This document shows, in pieces, positions 44,561 through 54,458 of a DNA stretch of 54,458 nt. The position numbers were made by a program, and so were the translations under genes. The stretch spans positions 5,958 through 60,415 of the forward strand of contig MNCI01004374.1 of the NCBI GenBank assembly GCA_015680685.1, read 5' to 3'. Positions within the stretch are counted from its first letter, which is position 1; the number at the start of each line of letters is the position of its first letter. The notes beneath the pieces were generated by a model. That model had not been told where the DNA came from. It saw only the letters and a list, made by a program, of their open reading frames with translations, and made no database searches. Source of the DNA: Gnetum montanum. Its lineage: Eukaryota > Streptophyta > Gnetopsida > Gnetales > Gnetaceae.

Positions 44561-45046
44561 CTGGCCCGAGACAAGAAGTGATTGTACATGACGCATCACA
44601 CAAGTGGGGTGCCCTTGTTGGCCTAGTACGTAAAACATTCAATATCGAAGTTGTGAGTCATACCAAACTTATCTATTAGTATTTTTAGTTACTCCACAAA
44701 CTACAAAAATACAAGTATTTCCCTCTTCTGCTGTTGATCCTTATTTCTTGCTGTAAGTTTCTCTGCAAAAATTTGGCTTCATGCAGTATACAGTATGTCA
44801 TATGCACCATGAATAATGTGCCATGTTGAGATATACGTTACTTTGTGGTGCAATGTTCTATGAATACATCAAATTTTAGTTCAATGGAGTGGAGGTCAAG
44901 GACATTTCCATGAACACCAAGGTGAACAAGATATACAAGATTCTCTTCCTCTCTCTGCACTACCTGAGCCTAGCAAGTATATTGATTGTGATACTATTCT
45001 TTGTGCTTTTGTTGCATCCACAAGTGTCTGGAGCTTGGTTTTGTAC

Positions 45047-45480
45047 TCATTGAAGATGTTTATTTACTTTATCAATGTCCACTTCTCCAAAGATGACCAC
45101 ATAGAAATCGTTGGAAACCCTAGTGTCCATGATCATATCCACCTTGGGAGGAAAATATTTGGGCTCAACCTCTAAAACCAATTGTAGCATTGTCTCTTTG
45201 GATACTCCATTGAAGAGATAGCAAGATCCCAGAGGTGCTAAGAACAATTCCTAAATTTCAGTGTGATGTACCATGTAATCTGCTCCTTCATGCTTTTTGG
45301 CAATGGAGTTTTTGTCCGCAAACTCTACCGATCTCAGCAATATCTCTAAAGCATGGACTTAATTCTAGAAAGTCTAAAAATGTGTCATCTAAGACAAATT
45401 TTAGTTCTCTTATGTATCTCAGGTTCACTAGTTTTTCTACTATGGTGTTGTTAACATCGTCACCGTAATTATCATTCTGA
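45047..45480 (-). pseudogene. Shaker-type K+ channel gene fragment (C-linker and start of cNMP-binding domain)
   Basis: The open frame 45247-45047 reads Y-L-F-N-G-V-S, then L-Q-L-V-L-E-V-E-P-K-Y-F-P-P-K-V-D and N-D-F-Y-V-V-I-F-G-E-V-D. This is the start of the cyclic-nucleotide-binding domain of AKT/KAT channels (family: 'YLFRGVS...FQLVSEMKAEYFPPKEDVILQNEAPTDFYILVTGAVD'). Upstream on the minus strand, F-R-D-I-A-E-I-G-R and F-A-D-K-N, separated by a one-base frameshift, match the C-linker 'FRDTVQAASEFAARN'. About 140 codons of a ~700-900-residue protein are present. Same strand as the permease piece, ~490 b away. Confidence 0.82.
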
Positions 45481-46019
45481 GCAAGCTTTATGACATATAG
45501 ATGAAGACCTATTTCTACAGAAATGAGAGAGATGTTAAAACTCTAGTTTATGGTGAATGGTATGGTAGACCAACCCCTAACAGTATGTATCATTCATATT
45601 AGTGAGCAAAAATCTTTCAATGTAGTCAAATGCCACATCTTCACTGGAGTAGGATGCGCCAAATTGTAGGATTTCTCCACATTGCAGAGCTGTATGGTAT
45701 TACATGTTGACATTGCCCTAATTCAGGTGTCATCGTGATGAGCCACAATGGTGCACCTACTGTGAACACTTGCCGCTATAACCGACCATGTACAAATACT
45801 GTTGTTGATTGCTACCCAGCAAGTAATCCACTTGACTCTTTGAGAGCTGTAGCAGCTCTACTGCACTCCACCTGGTACCTTCACAAATGACACTGCTTCT
45901 GCTGGCTAAATCTACCACAATAAAAATAACAGAAACAATGAAAACACGTGCAAGCGCAAGTGCTTCTTCACGTCAGGCCGATGTCGCAAATACGAGAGAG
46001 AGTGTTTGACTATTCTAAT

Positions 46020-46195
46020 ATCTATCATGTTTACATATAATTATATATAATGTTTATATATATATATTGTTTATATAATATATAATTATAATGTTTATGT
46101 AATATATATATATAATGTCTTTATATAATATATAATATTAATTAATAAACATTAATTATATAATATATAATAAAATTAATTAAAATACATGCATT
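46020..46195. repeat. AT-rich low-complexity tract
   Basis: Irregular (TA)n and 'ataatgtttatataatat' repeats near the right end of the insertion, prone to slippage. Confidence 0.85.
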
Positions 46196-46242
46196 TTGCA
46201 AAGATACTTATTTAAAAATTGAACAAATTTTGGGGTTTAACA

Positions 46243-46346
46243 ACACCCAAGCTGGGGAACCACGTAAAATTTGGTGTTTTTGTGTGATAGGTGAAATTGA
46301 AATTGGGGAACTTATTCAATCCCCCTTCTAAGTTCTCAATCCTTAA
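46243..46346 (+). repeat. Copia-type 5' LTR, second part
   Basis: 'cccaagctggggaaccacgt' through 'cttctaagttctcaatcc' aligns to 50633-50729 at the end of the 3' LTR. The PBS follows at once. Confidence 0.85.
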
Positions 46347-46347
46347 A

Positions 46348-46363
46348 TGATATCTGAACTTGG
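46348..46363 (+). other. Primer-binding site, tRNA-Met type (diverged)
   Basis: TGATATCTGAACTTGG follows the LTR end. It corresponds to TGGTATCAGAGCTTGG of plant copia elements. Confidence 0.65.
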
Positions 46364-46394
46364 TACTCTTACGTTCAACTTCAAATCTCAAAGT

Positions 46395-48170
46395 ATGAAC
46401 TACGAAGGGAACATCCTACACAAAACCACTAATGTTTAATGGGTTTTATTTTGCCTATTGGAAGACAAGGATGCAAAACTTCTTTGAGTTACTGGAGTTT
46501 GACGGATGGGAGCCCATCCTTGAAGGTTACATACCACTTGTCAACAGCACATCAAGGGCCCTTAGGCCATGGAGCAAGTGGACACTAGAAGAAAGAGATA
46601 AGTTTATGTATGATTCTAAAGCAAAATATTGTTTATATTGCACATTAAATAAGTTTGGATTTAATAGAGTAGCTAGATGTAGAACTACCAAAAAAATTGG
46701 AAAACCTTAGAAGCTACCTATGAGGGCACATTCATAGTTAAACAATCAAAACTCTTTGTTTTGCAAAGTGAGTATGAGAAACTCAAAATGAGGGAAGGAG
46801 AAAAGATAAAAGATTATTTTTCTAAGGCAAATGATCTCATTGTAGCAATTAGGGGTATAGGAAAGGACTTGCTTGAAAATGATGTAATCATTAAAATGAT
46901 TATAACACTACAACCTAAGTTTAGACCTAAGGTTATAGCCATGAAAGAAAGTAGAGATTTTTCAGTCTTAAAATTTGAAGAACTCCAAAGTGCTATCATT
47001 TCTTATGAAATGAATCTCAAAAGTGAAGGGGAAATAAAAGAAAAGTCCATTACCTTAAAATTGGCATCCATAGAGAACGAACTGACTAAACAAGATTTGA
47101 GTAGCAAAGGAAAAAAAACTCTTCTATCAAGAAGAGTTCAAAGGCTTCTAGCAAGAAAGGAAAGAACCCTCAAGAAATCAAGACCCAACCAATCCAACTC
47201 CAAAGGTAAGGACAGAGGTAAAAAATTTTCAAATTCTAATTTTGATGCTTTTCCAATAAAATGTTGGGTATGTGGTGGAAGAGGACATGTGGCCTCCAAA
47301 TGCCCTAGCAATGGCAAGCTACAACAAAAGGATAAGATTGACATGGACATGAAAAAGACCAACTTCTACACAAGTTGAGATGATGACAAGAAAAGTGAAG
47401 AAGAGGTTGATGACACCATGAAAGATTCTCAGCTCATATGTATGGCCTTTAAAATGGAGAATCATCACAAATTTCTAATGAACCAAACGGTAAGTATGAT
47501 GAAAGGTATAGTGAATTATGTGAAGGAATTCTTCTCCTACATTATTTGCTCAAAAAGGTAAAGAAAAATATGAATAGAAAATTTTTTTAAACTCATACAT
47601 TATCTTCCAAATTAAAAGGAGAAATCTTATACATAAAGGTTGAGATTCAACAACTAATCCCATCAAATGAAAAGAAATGTAGGGATACTCAAGAAGAAAG
47701 GGTTAGTGATAGTAATGAAAATTAGCCTAGAAGTGAAAGCTTAGAAGAAACCCCACAAAAAGATACTACTACTAGCTCAAGCATAATCAAGTTTGATGAC
47801 TCTATTCATGAAGAAAATACATTATATGTTTGCAAAAATTATGGATTTAAACAAGATTATTATTATCCTCATATTGGACAAAATAACATTGATGCTTGGT
47901 CTTGTCAAAAGGAACCTAGTAAGTGTATGTTGTAGGATGCAACAACTTGGAAAAAATGAACTAAAAGTTGGAAAAATATTTAGAAGAATGAATGATAAAA
48001 ACAAATGACCATAGATTCTCCTATCTTTAAGAACATGAACAAGAAGGATTTCCATACAAGATTGGAGACATTAGTTAAGGAACTAATGAAAGAAAATCAA
48101 AGGGTAAGGAGGTACTCCATGATAGAGGACCTCATCTCAAACTTCTCTAGTCTTTCTCACATCAATAAGT
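46395..48170 (+). pseudogene. Copia-type gag, long form (pseudogene)
   Basis: The start at 46395 is followed within 13 codons by a one-base frameshift into the 46432-46710 frame (F-N-G-F-Y-F-A-Y-W-K-T-R-M). The 46761-47378 frame gives the capsid block (Y-E-K-L-K-M-R-E-G-E-K-I-K-D-Y-F, L-Q-P-K-F-R-P-K-V) and a CCHC knuckle C-W-V-C-G-G-R-G-H-V-A-S-K-C near 47262-47305. Beyond the knuckle, further readable blocks (S-S-I-I-K-F-D-D-S-I-H-E-E near 47780; L-V-K-E-L-M-K-E-N-Q-R-V near 48080) extend to ~48170 in shifted frames, an Asp/Glu/Lys-rich coiled-coil tail also found in the minus-strand relative. That makes ~590 codons with about four frameshifts. Confidence 0.85.
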
Positions 48171-49654
48171 AAGGTGATTCATGGTAAGTTTTGTTTCCTT
48201 TCTTGCTAGTTAAAATTTGGATCAATTTTCGAATATCTTATGAACTCTTTTTATCAAAGAAAACATGTATCTTAATTCATAGAAAAAGATATCAAAGTAG
48301 TATGGCTATCTCTCATGTTATCTCTTGAACTATTTAGTTACTTACATGTCCTTAAAAATTTTTGTTTTTGTTTTAAGAATATCTAATTTTAAGAATCAAA
48401 AATGGTATCACATCCATAGATGCTACTAACATGAGAACTTGAACCAAGTTTTGTAGGATAATGATGAAGAAAAGCATAGTTGGATGATCATGCAAGAAAA
48501 ATTTGTTATGAATTGTTCCCACTAATTTTTGTCTAATATTTTTGTCTTTCTATAAACCTTGTTGGATTACTCAATATTCTTGAATAAGCAAGATTATAAA
48601 AAATTAGCTTTAGATTTTGAGCTTGGACCTCATGAATTACTATGAAGCATCAATACTTGAAGAAGATCTTTATAATTCTTAAGAAGACAACAAAAGGTAT
48701 ATTCATTTGATACAAATTGAAGATAAAAGAGCAAAATGTGTTTGACTCAATCCTTAAGATTTTTGTTACCTAAGAGTGATCACCATTTGTGCAAGTATTT
48801 GAAATTCATTTAAATATATCTTTATGATAGTTGACATATTATAAATATATATTCTTTTGAGTACTTAAGTCCCTTGTTGGTAAACAATTCTTACTAAAGA
48901 AAGATGAAGTACTTACACTTCTATTTTGAAATTATAAAATCCTCTTAAGAAGTTTTAAAATGGATAATATACCTCAACCTTCCCTACTATAGATGTGATC
49001 AATATGGACATCTTAGAAATTGCTTTATCTCTTAATCTAAAAACTAATGTATCTTTTATAAGTTGAGTATGTATGTACTTGTTCATATGAAAGTTTTTTA
49101 ATGTATTGAGAAACTTTTATGAGGTCTTATAGGGATTGTGCATTCTTTTAATTATCTTATTACTAGTTGTAAGGCTCTACTCCTTTTTGATGATGTCCAA
49201 AAAGGGAAAGAACTTAACGATGACCTTAGATATCATATTTGATTATGATAAATATGATGACTGTTATACGATTGTGATATATGTGGGTAACATTAGTATG
49301 GATTAAGCAACTTTGAGACCTTATGGATATATTTTAACAAGTTTCATGAGTGACATTACTGTTAAACAATAATAACTTTATGGACATACTTGATGAATAT
49401 ATTTGAACATCTTTGACCTTATGATGATATTAATGATTATCTTTCTAAATTTATAATTCTGACATTATGGTGGTACTAATGCTCTTGTTTATAGGTTCTT
49501 GGTCAAAAATGTCCTCATTCAAAAATTCACAAGTGTCTTAATGACTAATGAGTTGTTTGTTGTATTAAGGATATACTTTTTCAATCTTTCATCATCTTTA
49601 GCTCAATCAATTTTAGGATCTACTAATCCATTTTATTAAGTTTTGAACATCACC
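48171..49654. other. Non-coding 3' internal region of the copia-type element
   Basis: No frame or pol motif in any frame between the gag and the polypurine tract. A second purine tract with similar context, 'gatgatgtccaaaaagggaa', lies near 49190-49209. Confidence 0.6.
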
Positions 49655-49668
49655 AAAAAGGGGAAGAT
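49655..49668 (+). other. Polypurine tract
   Basis: AAAAAGGGGAAGAT directly before the 3' LTR start, the same as at 4345-4331 on the minus strand. Confidence 0.85.
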
Positions 49669-50732
49669 TGTTGAACTTTTGGTATGTCAAAACCTTAAGG
49701 AAAATGAAGAGCATAGAATGTTTATTGTGGATGATGTGTTTGTAGGACATGATCAAGAACTCCACATGAGAACTAAGGACTCAAGAGAAATAGCATCTAC
49801 AATGAGAAGACAAAGTAAAGACTACATAGGCGAAGATGAGAGTTTTGACAAAAGTGATGGCTACAAGCCAAATGAAGATGCTCCAAGGACTAGGAAGAAG
49901 ACAAATTAATGAGAGAAACCCTCATAATACATAGCTCAAAAGTTGAGGACATGTCTTCCAAAAATAATAGACATCTCTATCCTAGAGACATCCCATTTTC
50001 CAAATAGACCTCTCTCCTAAATTGAGGCCAATCTTAAGTAGACATTCTAACTTCGAAGAAGACATCTACACTAACCATTGGGTAGTTGTTGCACAAATTC
50101 CAAGGAGTTTTAAGAAACTTCAAGACTATAAGAAGATACTAAAATCTTTAGAATTGTACAAGAACTACTCACAGTATATCGATCATTGTCTTGTCTATGC
50201 TATTGTATTCTTATTCTTCATTGTAACATCATCTCCTTTGTTGTATGTTGTATTGAGCTTCAATAACAACGACTTGTAAGTTTAGTTACATTCTTTCATT
50301 ATATATTTTTTCTTTTTCTTGTTGCCCTATGGGGTTAATGTGCTTCTTGTGACATGGCATCCTCATTAAGCTTGTTGGGACCTTGTGGGGTTGACTAGTT
50401 TTGTAGTTTCAAAACACTCCGTAGTGGAGCTCAATTTTGTAAAGGTTGTGGGATCCTTGAAACCACATTCTGAGCTTGTTGGAACCTTGTGGGGTTCAGT
50501 GGTTTTGCAATGACAAAACACTCCAATGTAGAGCTCAAAGCTTATATAGGGTGTGATGCCCTTCAAACCATAACTTATTGAGAAACAAAGTTCAAAGGTG
50601 TGCACAAATTTTACCCTCCAAGTATGGAAGTACCCAAGTTGGGGAACCACATTAAATTTGGTATTTTTATGTGGCAAGTGCTATTTAAATTGGGGAACTT
50701 CTTCAACCCCCCTTCTAAGTTCTCAATCCACA
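49669..50732 (+). repeat. Copia-type 3' LTR (1,064 bp)
   Basis: Starts TGTTGAACTTTTGGTATG and ends CTCAATCCACA. It is uninterrupted, so it gives the reference for the insertion in the 5' LTR. The open frames at 49643-49909, 50022-50279 and 50366-50816 lie inside it and have counterparts in the 5' LTR only as DNA homology. I do not call them genes. Confidence 0.88.
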
Positions 50733-52020
50733 CATATTTATCTAGTGTATTTGAGACAATGTTGGAAAAAATGGAAAAATGACTATGGTGTATTTGCTTT
50801 AGCATATTTCAGATAGCACAAGGATAAAAGGGGAAAATGGAGCAAACTTTGAGGATTCAAGTAGTCTTCTTACTACACAAGAGATACTTAGAAAGAAACT
50901 AGTATAAAAAATAAGAAATAATAACACTAAGACTTAAAAACGCTAGCACCAAAAATCACTTAAAATAGCATCCAAAACTAAATATGCAAAGAACAATTGG
51001 CAAAGAAGTTGTAAACAAAGACTACATTCAGGATTGGGCAAAGAAAGGAGGTGAAGGCCCTTTTTTCTAGCACCAGAAAATTGTAGTAATGGAAAAATTC
51101 AAGCTAGAAATCAAACTGATCAATGTGAAATATTTTCACCTATAGATCCATAGGTCTCAGAAAGAATCTGAGTGCCTTAGGAGGTATTTTTGACCACCTA
51201 AGAACTTATAGAGTTTGTTACCAAGTGAAATAAGCAAAAATGAGCTATGATAAGAGCAAACGAGAGATCTAACACTGAATATTTGAAAATCAAAAGAAAC
51301 TATAGAAATAATGACAAAATGTAGCCAAAAAATTGCAAATGTTATATTAAATACTATAAAGTAATGTGAAGTAGGCTTAGAAGATATAGATTAACTGGCT
51401 TTCAAAAGCCTAAGAATATAAATAGTTTAGAGATCTCTTTGAAACCATCATTGAAGATTTGATGTAGGTGGGTAAGGCATGTTCTATAATTTATCTACAT
51501 GCATCTGTCTTGATTGATCTGCTCTTGATAAATAAATTCTACAATAGGTTCTCTCTGCAACAAGCCGCAAAAGTCTCTCTATGCTAACCAAGTCTCTAAT
51601 GTATCCCAAAGTTTCCTTCCTACTAAAGAAATATCATGGACTCACCAAAAAAAGGTCCTAAAAAATATGCTAATTCTCTCTTAAATAGATCACAATTTGT
51701 TGTTTTTCCATTAACTATTCTCTAATAAGATTCTTGGATGGTTACACAACATTTTTGACAATTTCTATGGTCCAAAACTACATTGTTTTTATCACTAGCA
51801 TTTTTGAATGCAGTGACTTTAATCACAATGTCTTTGGTTGTGTATTTAACAATTACAAGGTTAATTATGTTGTTGTGATGTAGTTCACAATGTATTTGAC
51901 ATTTTATGCTATGAATTACACTTTACAAAATAAAAATGTTTCAAGATTTAGCCAAAACAAGGCCACAAAGTGCTAGGAAGGCCACTTTGTCCATTCTTGA
52001 ATAAGCATTTCCTGAAATTT
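50733..52020. other. No recognisable feature
   Basis: AT-rich flank after the copia-type element. No coding or repeat structure seen. Confidence 0.45.
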
Positions 52021-52029
52021 TGGAAAATG

Positions 52030-53050
52030 TAGCAACCTTATTTATCATGTTGGAGAAGGGAAAAGGGATAATGATCTTGGTAATTCCACATAAGAATTAA
52101 GAGATAGATATGAAGGTGGTGGCTAACAGAGTTATAGAGGCCCTCAATGCTCCTACTGCATCCATACTAGATATAGCTACCATGGTAGAAATACATACAT
52201 TAGCAGAAACAAGGAGTGGCTAGATAAGTGTTGGCCAACATAAAGAAGTATTGGAAAGACTAGTAGGAGATAAGCGACTACTTTTGAAGTTCCTTAATCT
52301 CCTAAATGACATTACAACCAACCAATCACAACTATTAAAGACAAGGGGCAAGTTGTTGATCACTAATGCACAACTTTAGGAATCCACTGCAACTAATCAA
52401 AGATTGATCATTAAAGTTGCAAAACTATGAGTTCATCTTTCTAATCCTTCCATTATTTTGCATAAGCTAACACAAGATGAATCTTTTCAACACCTCTAAT
52501 AGAAATATCATGAGGTTGAGAATGCAAAGAAGATAGTGATCTTTAACACATCCATGTCAAAGGACATGGCAAACATCACTGACAAGGATCTAGTGCAAGT
52601 TCACAAAGAGAACTTGGTCCTCACTAGAGATAATCATCACCTATGAAATTTTTATAAATAAAAGGACTAGATGATTTAATACATCCACCACCAACATGAG
52701 TAGCTTGCTAAGGTAAACTTAGATTTAAGAAGGTTTGTAGTCAAAAATAGGAATCTCTTGAAGGAGAAAGTCCATGCCCTTCACCAAAGAACTACAATTG
52801 AGATAGCTACTTGAAAAAATGATGCACTAAAATTTGAGAAAGTGAAGAATTACTACATGGACTAGGTTGATCTATGCAAGGAGGTCAATGAAAAGGAGGT
52901 AAAACTAGCTAAGACAAAGGTGAACGAGACCATCCAGCAAAGAGGCGATGTGTGGCAACCCATCTTTGATGGACTGAACACATGTAGTTAGGAAAAACTC
53001 TACTTAAAGAAGTTACATGTCAAAGAGATGAGCAAATACATGAAGCTCTC
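52030..53050 (+). pseudogene. Coiled-coil accessory ORF of a gypsy-type element (pseudogene)
   Basis: An almost unbroken plus-strand reading of ~335 codons: M-K-V-V-A-N-R-V-I-E-A-L near 52110, E-V-L-E-R-L-V-G-D-K-R-L-L-L-K near 52250, N-A-K-K-I-V-I-F-N-T-S-M-S-K-D-M near 52525, N-R-N-L-L-K-E-K-V-H-A-L near 52750 and E-V-N-E-K-E-V-K-L-A-K-T-K near 52890. Its Lys/Glu/Leu/Gln-rich composition indicates a long coiled coil. Stops interrupt it but indels seem few. It sits directly before the LTR at 53061, just as the accessory ORF at 13870-16552 sits before its LTR. Function unknown. Confidence 0.55.
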
Positions 53051-53060
53051 CAACATCTAA

Positions 53061-53544
53061 TGTAACATCCTCATTCCCAAATGATGCTGCTACATAACAA
53101 AGATGGTATCTCTTCATAATAAATGTTATTGTTATTGCAACAAAGACCTGAAAGGATGTGTTGTAATTAAGACCCAAAAGGGCATACTGTAATAATATAC
53201 ATGTCTCTTGAGGTAACATTTTGGGGTTTGACCTAAGGAATTTATACTTAGGCTTAGAGGTCGTGTTGGCATGGAGTGGGGCTAGGTGAACTGGGATAAG
53301 AAGTTGACTAGCCATCCCTTCTAGGTAGGTTATAGGCCTAACCATGGTGGCAGTGTTGGATTGCCTCTAAGGGATAGATGTTGAAGGAAGAAAACCCCAA
53401 GGAACACTCTTAGAGCATGATCCAGATACACTATTCCATATCAATAAAGCATACTTTTCTTTTTCTTTCTACATTTTTCTTATTACTTTCTATACACATA
53501 ATGTTAATGTCATGTTTGGTACATTGTCTTCTTATACATAATGT
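53061..53544 (+). repeat. Gypsy LTR, same family as 25468-26041 (cut by a contig join)
   Basis: TGTAACATCCTCATTCC at the start corresponds to TGTCATGTCCCCATTCC at 25468. Homology runs to 53544, where a single N ends the contig. No polypurine tract is obvious upstream, unlike at 25455. A minus-strand open frame inside it (53013-53345) is not a gene. Confidence 0.8.
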
Positions 53545-53545
53545 N

Positions 53546-53840
53546 GACTAAGTGTTTGTGCGCCAAATAGAACATAAGGGATATCACTCACTTCATTGTG
53601 AGCCTTAACGAACCTTCGAGTTAATCAAGATAAAAATTTATCTAATGGTGAAATAGCACATTGATAAAAATGCCTTCTTCTCATAAGAGCAACTCACCAC
53701 CTAAGGATCATACATGAGACAGTCGGCAACTTAAAACACATAACCAAAATCAGCCAAGTCCTAAACAATATAAAATGACATATACTCATCCCGATGAGTA
53801 TATCTCCAACTTTACTTTTATTCTCCATCAAGACGAATAG
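53546..53840. other. No gene; contains a perfect 11-bp inverted repeat
   Basis: ATATACTCATC (53780-53790) and GATGAGTATAT (53793-53803) form a hairpin with a two-base loop. No PBS is recognised between it and the gag that follows. Confidence 0.6.
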
Positions 53841-54458
53841 CTGCGGTGGAGAGATTTGCAAGGTAACATTATGTTACCCCTAGATCAATCAATCTCTCGC
53901 TTGCTTTTCCATGCCTTGGCATAGATTGGCATGCAAGATCATTAGGCTGAATACATTGTGGAAGATTTTGACATGAGGGATTATTATCCCACAGATGCCC
54001 AACGTATGAGAGACTTAAGGCAGGAGAGTCAACATGCTTTTCTGAAGGGCAAAGCCCCACACATCCTTAGTGAAATAGGAGATGAGGAACCCCTTATCAC
54101 AAGTTCTTTAACAATTGATGTTCCCCCTTCTAACGATGGTGAGAAGGAACAATATCAGAATCTACAATGAATGATACATATCCCTGGTTCTGATACCCGT
54201 GAACACTAGCTATTCACAGAGGGAACAACCACTTATGCTAAGGATGGCCACTTTGATCGTCACAACGATCAAGGCCATAGCAGCCGAAGAGAAGGTAAGA
54301 AACATCATCATGGCAATGGTTCCCCTTCTTCTTCCCCTTCGTCACATCACTCACCCTCTCCTTCCACATATGGGCATAGCCACCATGAACATAAAAGGGA
54401 GGATAAAAGTAAGAAAGATGAAAAACCTCGACATGAAAGTCGAGAGAGAGGACAAGGG
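53841..54458 (+). pseudogene. Gypsy gag, N-terminal part (pseudogene, runs off the window)
   Basis: One frame is open across the whole stretch except for four stops (three TAG, one TGA), with no indel. It begins L-R-W-R-D-L-Q-G-N-I-M-L-P-L-D-Q-S-I, then M-R-D-Y-Y-P-T-D-A-Q-R, then a His/Arg/Ser/Lys/Asp-rich linker (54200-54458). The minus-strand gag at 40150-39324 has the same order, which supports a shared family. The ATG is not certain and probably lies upstream in a decayed region. The capsid core would be beyond the window. Confidence 0.75.

Larger units (their letters stand above)
43406..46242. mobile_element. 2.84-kb insertion carrying host gene fragments
   Basis: It interrupts the 5' LTR at a point where the 3' LTR is continuous (50635 region, 'gtacccaag'). 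It begins TGACAAGCC and ends GGTTTAACA, flanked by GTACC and ACACC (3 of 5 matching; ACC certain). The ends are weak inverted repeats. It carries a permease fragment and a K+ channel fragment, both on the minus strand, and an AT-rich tail. Its class is unresolved: it shows no Helitron CTRR end, no long TIR and no LTRs. Confidence 0.75.
42464..50732 (+). mobile_element. Gag-only copia-type LTR element with a nested insertion
   Basis: Two LTRs (42464-43405 plus 46243-46346, and 49669-50732) surround a PBS, a ~590-codon gag and a polypurine tract. The five bases outside the ends are CTTAT and CATAT, a 4/5 match for a target-site duplication. Removing the insertion at 43406-46242 makes the LTRs ~1.04 and 1.06 kb. 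The internal region is 3.3 kb and shows no protease, integrase, RT or RNase H, so the element fits a gag-only, trans-dependent type. The minus-strand relic at 192-5418 is a relative. Confidence 0.85.

Noticed and set aside
45600-45760. Possible aspartic protease fragment on the minus strand inside the insertion
   Set aside because: A C-x-E-I-x-x-F-G-x-S-Y-S-S stretch recalls A1-type proteases, but no active-site Asp block lies next to it and the match is short.
43406-46242. Helitron or Pack-MULE assignment for the gene-carrying insertion
   Set aside because: No 5'-TC/CTRR-3' ends with a hairpin, no A-T target, no long terminal inverted repeats and no 9-bp target duplication.
49643-50816. Several 60-100-codon open frames
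   Set aside because: All fall inside the copia-type 3' LTR. The matching 5' LTR shows only DNA-level homology.
25468-53544. A single giant element bounded by the two LTRs of the TGTCATGTCCCC family
   Set aside because: A polypurine tract precedes the left LTR, which makes it a 3' end, and the intervening DNA contains elements in both orientations. Two separate copies are simpler.

Overview
The window looks like intergenic DNA from the nucleus of a seed plant with a large, repeat-rich genome. A gymnosperm is my guess, not a proof. It is AT-rich and I found no intact host gene. Nearly every coding signal is a decayed LTR retrotransposon, and the only host-gene sequences are broken copies (a CCR4-like nuclease, an amino acid permease and a Shaker-type K+ channel). 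I see no operons, CRISPR, rRNA or complete tRNA.

Layout. 1-191 is the 3' end of a Ty3/gypsy LTR whose termini are TGATGAGT...ACTCATCA (the 'TGATGAG' family). 192-5418 is a minus-strand gag-only copia-type element in a tandem arrangement. 5419-8700 holds nothing I can name apart from a possible primer-binding site. 8701-17615 is a TGATGAG-family array: truncated 3' end, LTR (8985-9857), PBS, gag, 692-b gap, an internal promoter-like module, a long accessory ORF, then the 3' LTR (16746-17615). No pol is visible in it. 17640-22286 is an Athila-like gag/PR/RT/RNase H/integrase relic whose last contig is placed backwards. 22600-23360 carries two GC-rich minisatellites (34 bp and 21 bp). 23965-25045 is a CCR4-like pseudogene. 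25468-26041 is a second gypsy LTR family, seen again at 53061-53544. 28180-29700 is an unidentified coding relic. 31200-36840 holds two minus-strand gypsy relics. 39324-40959 is a minus-strand TGATGAG-family copy (LTR, tRNA-Asp-type PBS, gag).

42464-50732 is a nearly complete gag-only copia-type element: two ~1.05-kb LTRs, PBS, a ~590-codon gag, a polypurine tract, and a 4/5 matching target-site duplication. Its 5' LTR is split by a 2.84-kb insertion that carries fragments of an amino acid permease and a K+ channel. 52030-53050 is a coiled-coil accessory ORF relic next to an LTR, and 53841-54458 is the start of another gypsy gag.

The most interesting material is (i) the gag plus accessory-ORF gypsy family, with a 14-bp-period GATATC array in its LTR promoter and a reduced copy of that array ahead of the accessory ORF; (ii) the two-gene-fragment insertion; (iii) reading frames kept over hundreds of codons but riddled with TAG stops, as expected from C-to-T decay of CAG codons at methylated CHG sites; and (iv) assembly faults, including one inverted contig that can be recognised from sequence alone.
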